Shown here: positions 36,070 through 45,212 of the stretch, in pieces
Layout of the letters: the number at the start of each line of letters is the position of its first letter
Numbering within the stretch: position 1 is the first letter of the stretch
Assembly: GCF_022549775.1 (NCBI RefSeq)
Contig: NZ_JAKZGP010000001.1
Span: forward strand, 1-64,000
Reading direction: 5' to 3'
DNA length: 64,000 bases
Source of the DNA: Belliella filtrata
GTDB lineage: Bacteria > Bacteroidota > Bacteroidia > Cytophagales > Cyclobacteriaceae
Translations under genes and position numbers: made by a program
Notes under the pieces: generated by a model
Databases searched by the model: none
Told to the model about the DNA's origin: nothing
Seen by the model: the letters and a program-made list of their open reading frames with translations, nothing else

Positions 36070-36759
36070 CTATTTAGATTTTCCTTGTACGGTCAAGACA
36101 ATTTCCCCTTTGATCGGATGCTCTTGGTAGTAACTGATGAGTTCTTCAAATGTACCCCTTACGTTTTCTTCATATATCTTGGTCAACTCTCTGGACACGC
36201 AGGCCATTCTCTCTAAGCCAAATGCTTCAGAAAATTGCACCAAGGTCTTCATCAAGCGATGTGGGGATTCATAGAAAATCATGGTTCTTTCTTCCTCCAT
36301 AAGGTTCTCTATCCTTGTTTTCCTGCCTTTTTTATGAGGCAGAAACCCTTCGAAAACAAACCTATCATTGGGCAGGCCAGAATTTACCAAGGCAGGAACA
36401 AAAGCCGTTGCGCCTGGCAAACAGTTCACTTCTAATCCAGCATCTCTTGCAGCTCTCACAAGCAAAAACCCAGGGTCAGAAATAGCTGGTGTGCCAGCAT
36501 CACTGCAAAGCGCTAATACTTCTCCTTTTTCCATCCTCTCGACTAATTTCTCGACAGTCTTGTGCTCATTGAAGATATGATAGCTTTGGAGAGGACGCTG
36601 AACCTCCAAGTGCTTCAGTAATTTGCCTGTAGTTCTAGTGTCTTCCGCTAAGATAACGTCTACAGATTTGAGCACTTCGATTGCTCGCAAAGTAATATCT
36701 CCTAGGTTCCCAATGGGTGTAGGGATCAAATACAAACTAATGTGCTTATCTTCACTCAT
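36070..36759 (-). CDS. rsmI: 16S rRNA (cytidine-1402-2'-O) methyltransferase
   Basis: 229 residues from MSEDKHISLYLIPTPIGNLGD. The ATG at 36771 overlaps the preceding gene by 11 bases and is less likely. SAM-dependent RsmI methylates C1402 of 16S rRNA at the decoding site. The tetrapyrrole-methylase fold shows LAEDTRTTGKLLKHL, CSDAGTPAISDPGFLLV, NCLPGATAFVPALVNSGLPNDRFVFEGFLPHKKGR and TMIFYESPHRL. It follows the phhB stop by two bases, so the two are translationally coupled. Confidence 0.94.
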   Translation of the reverse strand: MSEDKHISLYLIPTPIGNLGDITLRAIEVLKSVDVILAEDTRTTGKLLKHLEVQRPLQSYHIFNEHKTVEKLVERMEKGEVLALCSDAGTPAISDPGFLLVRAARDAGLEVNCLPGATAFVPALVNSGLPNDRFVFEGFLPHKKGRKTRIENLMEEERTMIFYESPHRLMKTLVQFSEAFGLERMACVSRELTKIYEENVRGTFEELISYYQEHPIKGEIVLTVQGKSK

Positions 36760-36760
36760 A

Positions 36761-36988
36761 TCAGATCTCATCGATCGCTTTTGCTAATTTGTGATCTTTT
36801 TCGGTGACTTTATTGCCTTCATCATGCGTAGTGAGCTCAATGGAGACTTTGTTGTACACATTGCTCCAGTTTGGGTGATGCCCTTGCATTTCAGCCAAAA
36901 AGGCCACTCTAGTCATGAAAGCGAAAGCTTCTTGAAAATCTTCAAATTCAAAAGTCTTGGTCAACTTATTGTCTTCTTCTTGCCACAT
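36761..36988 (-). CDS. phhB: 4a-hydroxytetrahydrobiopterin dehydratase
   Basis: 75 residues, short for the PCD/DCoH family but with its core intact. [25 protein letters not shown] carries the paired active-site histidines and the conserved Trp, and the C-terminal helix [15 protein letters not shown]-like end is present. It recycles 4a-carbinolamine pterin after aromatic amino-acid hydroxylation, or may play another pterin role. No hydroxylase gene lies nearby. It is coupled to rsmI. Confidence 0.88.
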   Translation of the reverse strand: MWQEEDNKLTKTFEFEDFQEAFAFMTRVAFLAEMQGHHPNWSNVYNKVSIELTTHDEGNKVTEKDHKLAKAIDEI

Positions 36989-37036
36989 ATGCTTCTTCTT
37001 TAATCTTTTCTATACAATTCTACACAAATCAAGCCA

Positions 37037-37303
37037 TTAAAGGGAAATCACACCTTCAATCTTGGCCGCTCTCTCATATACATCAAGTACAGCATCACTT
37101 GAACCCATCATGGCCTTTATGGTTGCACTCACATAAGTGCCTTTACTTGAGTTTTTCAACTCCATTTCATTATTCGGGAGTAGCGCAGCTACTTCATCTT
37201 CCTTCCCTGCTTGGACGATAAATTTGAACATATATAATGCAGGAAATGTAGTCTGGGCTTCAAGCTTTTCTTTGAAAGCCTCTTTATCGAATGTATTTTT
37301 CAT
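37037..37303 (-). CDS. DUF493 family protein
   Basis: 88 residues of the small ferredoxin-like DUF493 (YbeD) family: FPALYMFKFIVQAGKEDEVAALLP, then SSKGTYVSATIKAMMGSSDAVLDVYERAAKIEGVISL. YbeD-like proteins have an ACT-type fold and uncertain function. It lies 48 bases upstream of phhB on the same strand and probably starts this short operon, after the ppiD terminator. Confidence 0.9.
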   Translation of the reverse strand: MKNTFDKEAFKEKLEAQTTFPALYMFKFIVQAGKEDEVAALLPNNEMELKNSSKGTYVSATIKAMMGSSDAVLDVYERAAKIEGVISL

Positions 37304-37370
37304 ATTTAATCCTAAGTTACCGCTTATAGTCTATTGAACCTGAAAATTAGAAATAAAATTCAGACACAAA

Positions 37371-37397
37371 AAAACCCGTGAAACTATCACGGGTTTT
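37371..37397 (-). terminator. Terminator of ppiD
   Basis: AAAACCCGTGA (37371-37381) pairs perfectly with TCACGGGTTTT (37387-37397) over a 5-base loop, 23 bases past the ppiD stop. Confidence 0.85.
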
Positions 37398-37419
37398 GAT
37401 TTATGTCAATCTTCCGATC

Positions 37420-39531
37420 TTAGAAGAATTTATATCTATAATCTTTCACCTTGGCCAAGTCTTCCAATGCCATCATGATCATGTATGAAGCTCTTTGAGA
37501 ATTGTTCTGTGCGATAGATGCTTGATAGCTGCTATAATCTGCCACTTCATTTGCTGGAGTGATAGCATTAAGCTTTGCCACGATCACACCTACATCTTCT
37601 GAGATAGGCTTTGTAATATCACCAGCATTTTTCAACCCAAAGATTGCACCTATAGCTTTTGGAGCAAATCCAACACCTGGAAGCACACTAGTTGCCAGTG
37701 TAAGGTCTGGAGAATTGTCTAATGAAGCATCATCGCCGAACTCAGCTTTGATCTCTTCCAAAGAAGTCTTGCCTTTGATTTTCTCGATGATTTTAGCTGC
37801 TTTTTTCTCATTTCTCACTTGTACAGTCGCTTGAGCTCTAGCTTGCTCAAGTGAAGCAGTACCCTCATCATACTTACCTCTAAGCAATGCTACTACATAC
37901 GTATTATCCAATTCAAATACTTGAGATACCTTACCCACAGATGCATCATTGAATGCCCATCTTACGATTTCTCTGGCATTGGTTTGATTGTTTAGGTTTC
38001 TAGAAAATGCTCCAATACCATTTGCTTGAAGAACTCTATAGCCTTCTGTTTGTGCATTCGCTTGGAACTCCTTAGCATTCGATGATTGTGCAGCAAAAGA
38101 ATCTGCCTTTCTAAAAATATCATTTCTTGTAGCATCACTCGGACCTAACTCCAATTCGATAGCTGCAATTTTGAATGTTTCTCTCTTAGGTAGTTCTGTT
38201 ACGTTGATGATGTGGAAACCATACTCAGTTTCTACCAATTTATTGATCAATCCTGTAGATTTGGCATCATAAACCGCATCGGCAAACTCCGTAACGAAAT
38301 CGTCTTTTGCAAACCAGCCAAGGTCTCCACCTCTTTGTGCAGTACCATCTTGACCATATTGAGTAGCTGCAGTCGCGAAATTCAATCCACCTTGAATTTC
38401 CTTCAAGATATTTTCAGCTTGTGCTTTCACCTCTGCCTTAGCATCCTCCTCCAATCCTTGAGTACCAAACAAGATATGGCTTGCTCTCATTCTAGGTGTA
38501 CCATCGTACTTGTCAGTTACCTTGTAGGTGATGTAAGTAGATCTAGAAGTAATAAATGGCCCATATGTCTCTCCAGCTTGAATATCATCTACGTTACTTG
38601 TCAAAGACTCTGGTAAAGCCTCTCCTGGTAGATATGTTCTGAATGGATTTGCACCCTCTGTGTTTCTGATTGCAAAAACAGAATCAGATTCAGAAGTTCT
38701 TAACTCATCAGTCAATTTTTGAATATCAGCAATAACTGCAGTAGAATCTTCACCACTTGCATATAGATTGAAGACTACGTAATCCAAATCAGCAGCATCC
38801 GATACTTGAAACTTATCTTTGTGCTTGTTGATGTAAGTTTTCAATTCTGAATCAGAAACCTCAACTTCTGCATCAGGAATTACATAGAATGGAATAAAGA
38901 CATGATCAACATCTGCGATTGTATTAGCCATTTTGTGCTGAAGCTTACCTTCCGCTTTGGTAGCATACTCAGAAGTCGATAGCAAGTTGTCATACTTGAT
39001 TCTCAACCTGGCATCTGCAAAAAGCTTCTCCTGTTGTGCCCAAAAAGCTCTTTGCTCAGGGCCAGCCGTTTCTAGATTTTGAAGAAACGCGATCAATTGA
39101 GACCTGTCAAATTCTCCTGTGGCTGGATTAACGAGCTGCTGTCTAAGTTCTGGAATAATGTTTTCTCCTTGAACCATGTCCACTAACTCTTCATCAGAGA
39201 TAACTAGACCAAGTTCATCATACTGCTTTTTGAATACCTTTTCGACAATCAATGCCTGCCATGCTTGCTCACGTATGCTGTACATTTCGGCTTCGGAAGG
39301 TGTTCTTCCTGTATTTTGTTGAAAAGAGAATTTGGTTTCTTCGATTTTCTGAACGTACTCTTCATAAGAGATACTTTCACCTGCAATCTCACCTACCTTA
39401 TTTGAACTCCCACCCAAAAGGGTTGAATTCGGACTCAATATATCTCCTCCTACAAGGAAAAATATCAAGCCTACTGCAATTACACCGATTGCAAGACCTG
39501 TTCTCTGTCTGATTTTTTTAATTAATGCCAT
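37420..39531 (-). CDS. ppiD: SurA-N/PpiD-type periplasmic peptidylprolyl isomerase
   Basis: 703 residues. A short cytoplasmic start and one membrane helix (about 12-31, GLAIGVIAVGLIFFLVGG) anchor it to the inner membrane. The SurA-like N-terminal helices carry EAEMYSIREQAWQALIVEKVF. A parvulin domain sits at about 345-450, with MRASHILFG and RGGDLGWFAKDDFVTEFADA. A second, probably inactive parvulin-like region follows. It assists folding of outer-membrane and secreted proteins. It ends the coaX-lptC-CNNM directon but has its own strong promoter-like motif and terminator. Confidence 0.9.
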   Translation of the reverse strand: MALIKKIRQRTGLAIGVIAVGLIFFLVGGDILSPNSTLLGGSSNKVGEIAGESISYEEYVQKIEETKFSFQQNTGRTPSEAEMYSIREQAWQALIVEKVFKKQYDELGLVISDEELVDMVQGENIIPELRQQLVNPATGEFDRSQLIAFLQNLETAGPEQRAFWAQQEKLFADARLRIKYDNLLSTSEYATKAEGKLQHKMANTIADVDHVFIPFYVIPDAEVEVSDSELKTYINKHKDKFQVSDAADLDYVVFNLYASGEDSTAVIADIQKLTDELRTSESDSVFAIRNTEGANPFRTYLPGEALPESLTSNVDDIQAGETYGPFITSRSTYITYKVTDKYDGTPRMRASHILFGTQGLEEDAKAEVKAQAENILKEIQGGLNFATAATQYGQDGTAQRGGDLGWFAKDDFVTEFADAVYDAKSTGLINKLVETEYGFHIINVTELPKRETFKIAAIELELGPSDATRNDIFRKADSFAAQSSNAKEFQANAQTEGYRVLQANGIGAFSRNLNNQTNAREIVRWAFNDASVGKVSQVFELDNTYVVALLRGKYDEGTASLEQARAQATVQVRNEKKAAKIIEKIKGKTSLEEIKAEFGDDASLDNSPDLTLATSVLPGVGFAPKAIGAIFGLKNAGDITKPISEDVGVIVAKLNAITPANEVADYSSYQASIAQNNSQRASYMIMMALEDLAKVKDYRYKFF

Positions 39532-39554
39532 TCTTCTGGTTTTTTGAAGTGCCG

Positions 39555-39586
39555 CAAAATAATTACATCTAAGGGATAATTCAAAA
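39555..39586 (-). promoter_or_regulatory. Bacteroidota-type promoter for ppiD
   Basis: On the minus strand TTTTG (39586-39582) is followed after exactly 19 bases by TTATTTTG (39562-39555). This matches the -33 TTTG and, with one mismatch, the -7 TAnnTTTG consensus at the preferred spacing. The predicted start lies about 17 bases before the ppiD ATG. Confidence 0.5.
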
Positions 39587-39605
39587 TAATATCGCTCTCA
39601 ATAAA

Positions 39606-40892
39606 TTACTTCTTGGAAATTGTTGTGAAATTGACCTTGATTTTCAAAGTATCTATGCGATGATCCTGCTTGGACACCACGGTGAAAGTGTAAGGTCCAT
39701 AGGTAACGGACTCACCTTTATTGGGAATATTTTCTGCCAAAGAAATCACCAAACCAGAAAGTGTTTCAAACTCTCCATAAGGCAATTCCCAATTGTATTT
39801 TTCATTCAAATAATCTATTTCGTGCCTAGCACTCAGTAGGTATTCATGATCAGACACCTTCTGCTCTATCAGATCGTCGTGATCATACTCATCCTCGATT
39901 TCGCCGAATATCTCCTCGATAATATCTTCCATAGACACTATACCACTCGTACCTCCAAACTCATCGACTACTAAGGCCAAGCTTTTGCGTTCCTTGATAA
40001 ATTGTATCAGGAGCTCATTGGCCAATGCCGATTCTGGTACAATGATAATCGGTGTAAGTATATCTGCTATCGTCTTGGGCTTCTTAAAAAGCTCCAGCTG
40101 GTGACAATACCCAATCACATCATCTATGCTCTCTCTGTAGACGATTATCTTCGAGTGACCGCTATCAGCAAAGACCTCCTTGAGTTCTGCTATGGGCTCA
40201 TCAATCTCAACGGCTACTATATCTGTCCGAGGAACCATACATTCACGCACCCTGATCGTCTTGAACTCTACGGCATTGTCAAAAATTTTAGTATCTACTT
40301 CCATCTTCACATCATCTCCAGACTGCTGCACATTGGTTTGGAGAAAACTATTCAAATCTGTGACTTTAAAGACAGGCTTATCTTCACTGTATTCTAACCT
40401 CAGCACTTTGGTAATAAAAAATCTAGAAAGCCCCACTACAAACCAAACCACTGGATACATCAGATAGTAAATGATCAAATATGGTATAGACAATGCTGAA
40501 AGCAAAATATTGGGATTCAGCATAAAAATACTCTTGGGAATAAATTCGGCTGTGACTAGCACCAAAATTGTAGAGATTACTGTCTGAATCACCATTACTG
40601 TGGCTTGATTATCAAAGCCTTCAGGCAATAACTCCTTGATCTGAGGCTCAAGCAAACTCGCCATAAATATACCATACAGCACAAGAGCTATAGTATTCCC
40701 TATCAATGTAGTGCCAATAAACTGACCTGGCTTTTTTACAAACCTTGAGAGGATTCTCCCAGATAGATGTCCTTGCTTACTTTGCAATTCGATCTGAAGC
40801 TTATTGGAAGAAATAAAGGCTATTTCCCCGCCAGAAAAAAGGGCTGAAAAGATCAGTGTGATCATCACATAGGATAAATATTCATATTCCAT
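39606..40892 (-). CDS. CNNM/CorC-type membrane protein with CBS pair (hemolysin family)
   Basis: 428 residues. The N-terminal DUF21/CNNM domain has four hydrophobic helices (about 1-165, starting ALFSGGEIAFISSNKLQIE). A CBS pair follows (about 205-330), with VRECMVPRTDIVAVEID and LALVVDEFGGTSGIVSMEDIIEEIFGEIEDE. A CorC_HlyC domain ends the protein. Members move magnesium or related ions; the gliding protein GldE shares this layout, but no gld genes are beside it. Its ATG overlaps the stop of the small membrane protein gene by one base, so the two are coupled. Confidence 0.9.
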   Translation of the reverse strand: MEYEYLSYVMITLIFSALFSGGEIAFISSNKLQIELQSKQGHLSGRILSRFVKKPGQFIGTTLIGNTIALVLYGIFMASLLEPQIKELLPEGFDNQATVMVIQTVISTILVLVTAEFIPKSIFMLNPNILLSALSIPYLIIYYLMYPVVWFVVGLSRFFITKVLRLEYSEDKPVFKVTDLNSFLQTNVQQSGDDVKMEVDTKIFDNAVEFKTIRVRECMVPRTDIVAVEIDEPIAELKEVFADSGHSKIIVYRESIDDVIGYCHQLELFKKPKTIADILTPIIIVPESALANELLIQFIKERKSLALVVDEFGGTSGIVSMEDIIEEIFGEIEDEYDHDDLIEQKVSDHEYLLSARHEIDYLNEKYNWELPYGEFETLSGLVISLAENIPNKGESVTYGPYTFTVVSKQDHRIDTLKIKVNFTTISKK

Positions 40893-41101
40893 TACTTCTT
40901 CTTTTTAGACTTCCCTTTTGCCTTACTTTCTTCCTCTTTGATCAATTGTTCATTCTTGCGATACCTATACCAAAAAAGTAAAGCTACCGCTAGCATAAAT
41001 ACTGGGTAAGACAATGAGATACCAGAAGTGATCGTCAAATGGGTACCTACTACAACCAATGCCGCAGAAAGTGATAAAAGTATAATATCTGTTAACTTCA
41101 T
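40892..41101 (-). CDS. Small two-helix membrane protein
   Basis: 69 residues with two hydrophobic segments (about 3-25 and 31-46) and a strongly basic tail (KAKGKSKKKK). No family is recognised. It sits between lptC and the CNNM gene, and its stop codon overlaps the CNNM start (TAATG), so the position in the operon is deliberate. The role is unknown. Confidence 0.7.
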   Translation of the reverse strand: MKLTDIILLSLSAALVVVGTHLTITSGISLSYPVFMLAVALLFWYRYRKNEQLIKEEESKAKGKSKKKK

Positions 41102-41109
41102 TATCTCAT

Positions 41110-41652
41110 TTAATTTCCTTCTCCAGGAATGATCGTCCTACTGTCTATTACTGAGTAAATCTCATACTCACTAAAAGATTCATCTGCCTCCATTCCAGTA
41201 CCCTTGATCAATCTTTGAGGATCTTGGATAGTTACAAATTTCTCTGTGTATATTTTTTTCTTTGTTGGATTCCAAAATAGCTCTTCAGAGGCAAGCTTCT
41301 GCTGCTTTTCCAAATTCTCAACTTGCACATCTCCTTCACCCCTGTATATATCTTCTTTTCTGATATAATACCCACGATCTGCTCTAATGGTCGTGGTCAA
41401 CTCTCCCTCCTTACTATAGAAGTAAATCTCAATACCATCTGGGAACTCATTATCACCATTGCTAAACTCCAATTGCCTTTTTGCCTTGAGGTTGATCTTG
41501 ATCACAGTGCTGTCTGAATGAGATAGATCTACATCATATGCAATCGAAGTAGGCCCCAGATAAGATTCTAGAAAACTCGTGTCTTCCTCCCCTCCACAAG
41601 CCGTGAGTATGAAGAAAACTAAGAAAATAAAAACTACCTGAAGCTTAGTCAT
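41110..41652 (-). CDS. lptC: LPS export periplasmic lipoprotein LptC
   Basis: 180 residues from MTKLQVVFIFLVFFILTAC; the ATG five codons earlier (41667) is less likely. The lipobox LTAC places it as a lipoprotein, unlike the membrane-anchored enterobacterial LptC. The OstA/LptC-type beta-jellyroll pattern is visible in IEIYFYSKEGELTTTIRADRGYYIRKEDIYRGEGDVQVEN and LASEELFWNPTKKKIYTEKFVTI. It passes lipopolysaccharide from LptBFG to LptA. Upstream is a terminator; downstream is the small membrane protein, eight bases away. Confidence 0.87.
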   Translation of the reverse strand: MTKLQVVFIFLVFFILTACGGEEDTSFLESYLGPTSIAYDVDLSHSDSTVIKINLKAKRQLEFSNGDNEFPDGIEIYFYSKEGELTTTIRADRGYYIRKEDIYRGEGDVQVENLEKQQKLASEELFWNPTKKKIYTEKFVTIQDPQRLIKGTGMEADESFSEYEIYSVIDSRTIIPGEGN

Positions 41653-41682
41653 GTGGCAAATATACATAAAGCATACAAATCA

Positions 41683-41711
41683 AAAAAGACGGCTAAAAAA
41701 GCCGCCTTTTT
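41683..41711 (-). terminator. Terminator between TPR gene and lptC
   Basis: AAAAAGACGGCT pairs with AGCCGCCTTTTT apart from one mismatch, over a loop of five A. It follows the TPR gene stop and would reduce but perhaps not stop read-through to lptC. Confidence 0.6.
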
Positions 41712-41736
41712 CAATAACTCAAATATCGTTAATTTC

Positions 41737-43041
41737 TTAGTCTCTTGTTGCTAAAGTAACAGTCTCTCCAATCCAACATCCAGTACTGATACTGCCACCA
41801 ACTTGAAGTCCTTCAGTAAAAAGTTCTTCTTTGGAGGGGAATCTTGACTTTGCTTGAGCCATTCCCGAAGAGTCTCCAGCCCTTTGATAAGCATTGTAAG
41901 CTGCGATAAACACTGAATAATCTTTAGCTCTACTTTCTCCACCTTTACAATCGTTGAAAGATCCCATGTAAAGCTGAGCTATAAGTCTCCAAGCATCCTT
42001 AGTTTTACTTTCATCTAATTTAGCTGCTTCTAAAGCTGCTGATCTTGCAGCACTTTTTCTGTTTGCTTGACCATGGATTTTAGCTAAATCCATATGAACA
42101 TCAGCTTTTTGTGAATCATTTTCAGCAAGTGTTAAAGCTTTTTCAAGAATTGGTTGAGCTTTTTCATAATCTCCACTCTGCATCAATCTCATACCTCTTA
42201 CCTGGGAAGTTGAAAATGAAGGCTTGTTCGTATCGATATACTCAAGAGCCATTGAGAATGCTTCAGTACCCAAACATTTGTATTGAACTGAATACTTGAA
42301 GATCTGATTGGCCAATGCCTCATTGCTTTGATCCGCTTTGAATTTTGGACCCAATGTCTTCTCGATAAAATCACAATCGATCAAATCCATCGCTACGATC
42401 AATTGATCTCTGATGCCTTCCGCTTGAGATACATCACCACCATTGGCTTGTGCCTTGTCTACCATCGCATTGATCTCATCGTATTTGTTTACAACTTCTT
42501 CTTTAGAATAGGCATTATTCAAAGCATAGTTTCTATAAATCAAATCATAGTAACCACCAAGAAGAGACGGTGTACGGAATTCTCCATTTACTTCAATTAC
42601 TCTTTCGAAAATCTCAATGGCTGCTGGAACTTTGGACTTATTACCTCTGTAGTAATTGTATGCATAGTAAGCTTTATTTTCTATCCAAGCTTCTTCTCTT
42701 CCGAAGTTCTTCTCTCTCAATTCAAAGATAGTGATCACAGAATCCTGATATGCATTTTTCTTAGCTGCATCATCTGTAGCAGCCTGAGCACCATGATATA
42801 CATTCACCCCTTTGATGTATATTGATTCGTTAAGATTCGGTGCATTTACTAAAAGCCAGTGGAGTGGCTTTGTAGCATCTACAAATTGCTCAGAGTTTAA
42901 ATAATCAGAGTAAGCTGCATTGTACTCTCTTGCTTTTTTTTCCATCTGTTCGTCAGATGGCCAATTCCAGCCGTCTTGCGCCTGCGCAATTCCCGCCACC
43001 ATGAAGGTCACTAATCCGGCTAATACTAATTTAAGTTTCAT
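41737..43041 (-). CDS. Periplasmic tetratricopeptide repeat protein
   Basis: 434 residues with a Sec signal peptide (about 1-21, ending IAQAQ). A repeat-rich helical body includes RGMRLMQSGDYEKAQPILEKALTLAENDSQKADVHMDLAKIHGQANRKSAARSAALEAAKLDES, clear TPR units near residues 275-345. The last 30 residues include a glycine-rich TEGLQVGGSISTGCWIGET. It lies between the barrel protein gene (12 bases upstream) and lptC in the envelope directon. The partner is unknown. Confidence 0.8.
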   Translation of the reverse strand: MKLKLVLAGLVTFMVAGIAQAQDGWNWPSDEQMEKKAREYNAAYSDYLNSEQFVDATKPLHWLLVNAPNLNESIYIKGVNVYHGAQAATDDAAKKNAYQDSVITIFELREKNFGREEAWIENKAYYAYNYYRGNKSKVPAAIEIFERVIEVNGEFRTPSLLGGYYDLIYRNYALNNAYSKEEVVNKYDEINAMVDKAQANGGDVSQAEGIRDQLIVAMDLIDCDFIEKTLGPKFKADQSNEALANQIFKYSVQYKCLGTEAFSMALEYIDTNKPSFSTSQVRGMRLMQSGDYEKAQPILEKALTLAENDSQKADVHMDLAKIHGQANRKSAARSAALEAAKLDESKTKDAWRLIAQLYMGSFNDCKGGESRAKDYSVFIAAYNAYQRAGDSSGMAQAKSRFPSKEELFTEGLQVGGSISTGCWIGETVTLATRD

Positions 43042-43052
43042 AGGTGTTTTGT

Positions 43053-44336
43053 TTATTCAAATGTTCGTTTATAAAACCACGTGTTATCGTTGAGAGAAAA
43101 TCCAAAACTAACGTTGAAGTAGTTTTCTCTAATGAGACCGTCTCCAGTTGATCCTCGAGTACCAACTTTCAAAGCCACGTTCACCAATGACAGAGAGTTT
43201 ACTGGTATCGATCCTCCAAAATTAATGCCAATATCTGTGATCTGTGATTGGTTAACTACATAGGGAGTTTGAATATATTCTACCCCCGCTCTGTAAGTTC
43301 CTCTTTTGAAAATATTGTCCATAGAGAAGACATCTGGAGTAAACTGAGCCCCTAGGCCAATTTTAAAACTCTCCCCTAATTCCCCAAATTCTCCAGAAAA
43401 ATTCCTGTATTGACTGAAGTCCTGGTACTGCGCTTCTAGACCAACTACAAACTTATTGATTTTTTCAAAAGACACACCATATCCCATCCTATTTGGCAAG
43501 AAAATGGTTCCAGGATCATTATTAGAGATGATATCACCTGGTGAATCTGGATCGCTAGCTTCGCCCAAATCTGCAACTTTGGCAAATTGTTTTCCTTTAA
43601 TGTCTCCAAATGAATGATAGAAGGCACCAAAATGGATATTACTTTGTTTTCCTGATCTGAAAAAGTAATGTGCTCCTGCTTTAAAAGAAACGTCCGATAC
43701 TGTTAATCTTTCATAATATTCTGATGTAGCTCCCACTACTGCACTTGCGGTATCTCTTAGCGTCAATTGATTGGTTCTGATGGTTGAGCCAAACAAATAC
43801 GAGCCATGAAGACCAATGCTTAAGTTTTTGGCCAAAACATAACCAGCCGAAATGTAGCCTTCAGTGATACCTCCATCTCCACGGATCTGATTGATCGCAT
43901 TCAGGTTTGAATTGGTAACATCACTATTTACGATGATGTTATAATTCACGCTAGAAAGCTGGTTTATCCCCATCCCCATGGTGAACTTATTCGGCTTGAA
44001 AGGCAGGGACATAGCCAAATAAGAAAGTCCCCCACTTGAGAGTGATTCATTTTCTGTACTACTTGAAGCTTCGATGGATCTGTAATTCAAGGCAGCTTGA
44101 AAATTAAATGCTGTATTTCTCGTAGAAAGAGCTGGGTTTACATTGTTGATGGCATAGCCAGTCCCGTAACTGACTCCAAGTCCTCCCATAGCTTGATTAT
44201 GCGTAAGTCCACCGTAACTGAATTCTCCTAGACCTAAGGCACTATACGTAGAAGCACTTGTCTGAGAAAAAGCGTTGGAAAATATGAAAAAGACACCAAT
44301 AGTGCCGAGTAATCGCAGTCTATTTTTTATTGACAT
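43053..44336 (-). CDS. Outer-membrane barrel protein (OmpP1/FadL-like)
   Basis: 427 residues with a signal peptide (about 1-24, ending SNAFSQ). Its body is full of alternating strands, such as LGVSYGTGYAINNVNPALS, FTMGMGINQLSSVNYNI and GVEYIQTPYVVNQSQITDIGINFGG, and ends WFYKRTFE. The start overlaps the end of coaX by 17 bases. The pattern is that of the FadL/OmpP1 transport-type barrels or an unnamed Bacteroidota relative. The substrate is unknown. Confidence 0.72.
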   Translation of the reverse strand: MSIKNRLRLLGTIGVFFIFSNAFSQTSASTYSALGLGEFSYGGLTHNQAMGGLGVSYGTGYAINNVNPALSTRNTAFNFQAALNYRSIEASSSTENESLSSGGLSYLAMSLPFKPNKFTMGMGINQLSSVNYNIIVNSDVTNSNLNAINQIRGDGGITEGYISAGYVLAKNLSIGLHGSYLFGSTIRTNQLTLRDTASAVVGATSEYYERLTVSDVSFKAGAHYFFRSGKQSNIHFGAFYHSFGDIKGKQFAKVADLGEASDPDSPGDIISNNDPGTIFLPNRMGYGVSFEKINKFVVGLEAQYQDFSQYRNFSGEFGELGESFKIGLGAQFTPDVFSMDNIFKRGTYRAGVEYIQTPYVVNQSQITDIGINFGGSIPVNSLSLVNVALKVGTRGSTGDGLIRENYFNVSFGFSLNDNTWFYKRTFE

Positions 44337-45045
44337 TGTATGTTAATATTCTATCCAATCCGTATAGTACCAAATTGGGGATTACAAATATGTGGTCTTT
44401 TGTTAAAGTTTCAAAGTAAATTGAGTCTCCTCCGCAAATAATGACCTTTAAATCTTGATGTTGCTGCTTTAATGCATCCACAAAACCTTCGATTTCGAAT
44501 CGAATACCGTGATAAACTCCGCTCTGCATGCATCCTTCAGTATGCTTACCAATCAATTGAATTTGTTCCAAATTTGGAAAATTCACTAAAGGAAGTCGAG
44601 CTGTTTGCTGGTGCATGGCTCGGAATCTCATGCTCATGCCTGGAGAAATCCCTCCACCTTGATATACATTTTGATCGTCCAAGAAATCAAAAGTAATGCA
44701 TGTACCTAAGTCAATAGCCAATAGATTCCCTATGGGGAAATTGGCCCTGGCACCGACCACGGCAGCTTTTCTATCCACTCCTAGGGTCTCTGGAGATTCA
44801 TAGCCATTTGCGATGGGTAATGGAGTATCTTTTGTCAAATACAAATATTCAAATGCCAAAATCTCCTTAAGCAATTCATTATCCTGATTTACTGAACTCA
44901 CTAAGCACGCGTCAAAATTAAGCTTGTTTGCGTATGCTGCCAAATCCTCCAATCTTTCAAAATTTCGGGCTTCTGGAGAATTATTCTCATCAAAAACAGC
45001 CGACTTGATCCTCGAATTGCCAATATCTACGATTAATCTTTTCAC
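44320..45045 (-). CDS. coaX: Type III pantothenate kinase
   Basis: 241 residues from a GTG start giving KRLIVDIGNSRIKSAVF. It is an ASKHA-fold kinase phosphorylating pantothenate, the first step to coenzyme A. Motifs are DIGNSRIK (phosphate), PETLGVDRKAAVVGA, LLAIDLGTCITFDFLD (catalytic Asp) and YQGGGISPGMSMRFRAMHQQTARLP. It heads a directon of envelope genes reaching to ppiD, an order repeated in Bacteroidota. Its 3' end overlaps the barrel gene by 17 bases. Confidence 0.95.
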   Translation of the reverse strand: MKRLIVDIGNSRIKSAVFDENNSPEARNFERLEDLAAYANKLNFDACLVSSVNQDNELLKEILAFEYLYLTKDTPLPIANGYESPETLGVDRKAAVVGARANFPIGNLLAIDLGTCITFDFLDDQNVYQGGGISPGMSMRFRAMHQQTARLPLVNFPNLEQIQLIGKHTEGCMQSGVYHGIRFEIEGFVDALKQQHQDLKVIICGGDSIYFETLTKDHIFVIPNLVLYGLDRILTYNVNKK

Positions 45046-45212
45046 TTTGAACTTAAGCCGTTTGTTGAATTTATTTGCTTCTACTTATTTGATTGTGTTC
45101 AAATTGACTCATCAATCAACTCGGCTAAATTAGTCATTTTCGATGCAGCCATGATTTGAAAGGAATATTTTTAACTTTATGCCTGCATATTTAACATAAA
45201 TTAACCAAGCAC

